Source: Flavobacterium sp. FEMGT703F
Lineage (GTDB): Bacteria; Bacteroidota; Bacteroidia; Flavobacteriales; Flavobacteriaceae
Length of the DNA stretch: 64,000 bases
Direction: 5' to 3'
Assembly: GCA_002786385.1 (NCBI GenBank)
Contig: PGCN01000018.1
Span: forward strand, 1 to 64,000
Below, one piece after another: positions 62,615-64,000 of the stretch. The position numbers and the translations under genes were made by a program. The stretch's first letter is position 1. Each line of letters starts with the position of its first letter. The notes beneath the pieces were generated by a model. It made no database searches. It had not been told where the DNA came from and saw only the letters and a program-made list of their open reading frames with translations.

Positions 62615-63857
62615 AAAAATTGTAGTAAGCCTGAGCTTGCTTTTTTCATTGACATCTCTTGCTCAAGAAGGAACTTCTTCACCCTATTCATTTTATGGTA
62701 TAGGCGATATAAAATTCAAAGGTACAGTTGACACTCGCTCTATGGGTGGCTTAATTGTTTTTCCTGACAGCATCCACTTAAATCTACAAAATCCGGCCCA
62801 CTTAGCCAGTTTAAAATTGACTTCCTTTGCTGTTGGCGGCACTTATGCCAATACCAAATTCCAATCGGAAACTGCCGATGGGAAAGCCAGAAGAACTACC
62901 TTAGATTATTTAGCGGTTGGTATTCCTGTGGGCAAATTAGGAATAGGATTCGGCCTTATCCCATACTCATCAATCGGCTACAAAATCCAAACTTTAACAG
63001 AAGAGGACAATCCAACTTTTTCAAGATACAGCGGCGTTGGCGGCGTTAACAAAGTTTTTGCCGGAGCGGGATACAAAATCACCAATCACTTAAATATAGG
63101 AGCCAGTATTCAGTATAATTTCGGAACTATTGAAACAAATAACCTTCGATATCTGGAAAGTGTGCAATACGGAACACGCGAAAATAACTTCTCTGACTTA
63201 CAAGGATTTAACTTAGATTTCGGTTTGAGTTACCAAAGAAAGTTAACCGAAAAACTATCCCTTTTCAGCAGCGTAACTTACAGTCCTGAGTCGAAACTCA
63301 AATTAGACAATTCCAGAACTATCGATTTGATTCAGTTTTTAAGCACCGGAACAACAAGTGTTATCCAAAGAGAAGATATTGATGTAGCCAATACCGAAAT
63401 CAAAATTCCTTCCAAATGGTCGTTTGGTACCGGAATCGGAGAAATGAAAAAATGGATGTTCGGCGGTGAAGTTACGCTCATCAACAATAGCGTAATGAGC
63501 AATCGTTTCAATGATATAGACGATGCTGTTTTTGAAAACTCTACCCGTTATGTATTGGGTGGTTATTTCATTCCTAACTACAACTCTTACTCCGGCTATT
63601 TCAAAAGAATCGTGTACCGCGCCGGTTTGAGATACGAAAATACCGGTTTGGTTTTACAAAATAAATCGATTACAGATGCCGCCATGAATGTTGGTTTCGG
63701 ATTACCTTTGAGTGGTACTTTTTCTAACATCAACATCAATTTTGAATATGGAAAAAGAGGGACTACATACTATAACTTGGTTGAAGAAAACTATTTTAAC
63801 ATTAGTATAGGACTTTCATTAAGCGATAAATGGTTTATAAAACGTAAATTTGACTAA
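62607..63857 (+). CDS. Outer-membrane protein of unknown function
   Basis: The 416 residues start with a signal peptide (MIKKIVVSLSLLFSLTSLAQ). A SSPYSFYGIGDI segment and many amphipathic strands (LGIGFGLIPYSSIGYKI; HLNIGASIQYNFG; NINFEYGKRGTTYYNL) follow, giving a barrel of about 14 strands that resembles FadL-like or PorP/SprF-like channels. No function is established. It overlaps coaX by eight bases, and another exported-protein gene follows after eleven, so the three probably form one operon. Confidence 0.8.
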   Translation: MIKKIVVSLSLLFSLTSLAQEGTSSPYSFYGIGDIKFKGTVDTRSMGGLIVFPDSIHLNLQNPAHLASLKLTSFAVGGTYANTKFQSETADGKARRTTLDYLAVGIPVGKLGIGFGLIPYSSIGYKIQTLTEEDNPTFSRYSGVGGVNKVFAGAGYKITNHLNIGASIQYNFGTIETNNLRYLESVQYGTRENNFSDLQGFNLDFGLSYQRKLTEKLSLFSSVTYSPESKLKLDNSRTIDLIQFLSTGTTSVIQREDIDVANTEIKIPSKWSFGTGIGEMKKWMFGGEVTLINNSVMSNRFNDIDDAVFENSTRYVLGGYFIPNYNSYSGYFKRIVYRAGLRYENTGLVLQNKSITDAAMNVGFGLPLSGTFSNININFEYGKRGTTYYNLVEENYFNISIGLSLSDKWFIKRKFD

Positions 63858-63868
63858 ATTAAAACGTT

Positions 63869-64000
63869 ATGAAAGCACTATTCTTCACCTTAACCTTGAT
63901 GGCTTTTTCTTTAAGTCACTCCCAAAAATATGATTGTGCTTCAAAAACAAGAGAATACCAAGAATTTTTAAAAACGCAAGATTTTAACGGTTCCTACCAA
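63869..64000 (+). CDS. Exported protein, truncated by window end
   Basis: The ATG at 63869 opens a frame of 44 codons running off the window. It begins with a signal peptide (MKALFFTLTLMAFSLSHSQ) and continues KYDCASKTREYQEFL. The family cannot be told from this piece. Confidence 0.7.
   Translation, partial: MKALFFTLTLMAFSLSHSQKYDCASKTREYQEFLKTQDFNGSYQ

Overview
The window is a chromosomal segment of a Flavobacteriaceae bacterium (Bacteroidota), most probably Flavobacterium. The evidence is the A/T-rich intergenic DNA, repeated Bacteroidota promoters (TAnnTTTG at -7 with TTTG/TTG about 19-21 bases upstream), weak Shine-Dalgarno sequences, a SAM-II riboswitch, two GLPGLI-family proteins, a PorT/SprT (type IX secretion) gene, a TamL-type outer-membrane lipoprotein, and an AccD that lacks its zinc cysteines. 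No prophage, insertion sequence, CRISPR array or biosynthetic cluster was seen. Most of the window is core genome.

Layout. 0-3.4 kb: divergent sulfur/methionine genes metY (-) and metK (+). metK is preceded by a SAM-II riboswitch. metY is preceded by two successive Met/Cys-rich leader peptides, each followed by a terminator hairpin and each carrying a segment that can act as antiterminator. 3.6-8.2 kb: an outer-membrane beta-barrel gene with two GLPGLI genes. 8.3-9.7 kb: a secreted protein of unknown function and a deoxynucleoside kinase. 9.8-16.3 kb: a tight operon of GH20 hexosaminidase, glycosylasparaginase, CutC and GH2 beta-mannosidase, which fits dismantling of the N-glycan core. 16.4-19 kb: a membrane pyrophosphatase with an unusual Cys-rich tail. 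19.4-25 kb: GT-C-like membrane protein, AlkA-like glycosylase, DUF5686 protein and PDH E1-beta. 25-30 kb: etfBA, bifunctional nuclease, thyA, a CBM48-like protein, a 2TM protein and folA. 30-37 kb: ubiE, porT, an rRNA methyltransferase, tamL, fbaA and accD. 37-38 kb: an ABC permease. 38.5-46 kb: purH, then the complete rod-shape operon mreBCD-mrdA-rodA and a coiled-coil protein. 46-53.5 kb: tail-specific protease, surE, lpxB, an NlpC/P60 lipoprotein and comEC. 53.5-61 kb: a thioredoxin, three tandem POT peptide transporters and dipeptidyl peptidase IV, which together form a peptide-uptake locus. 61-64 kb: a GIY-YIG gene flanked by duplicated tRNA-Phe 3' sequence, tRNA-Phe, coaX, an outer-membrane protein and a truncated gene at the window edge.

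The most interesting signal is the metY leader (about 1413-1815, minus strand): two tandem trp-type attenuators built on Met/Cys codons, facing a SAM-sensing riboswitch on the divergent metK. Methionine supply would thus be sensed through charged tRNA for synthesis and through SAM for consumption. The second most interesting is a possible tRNA-associated GIY-YIG mini-element. Other points worth checking are the Cys-rich pyrophosphatase tail, a lipoprotein gene with no canonical start codon at the correct position, and CutC embedded in a glycan-degradation operon.
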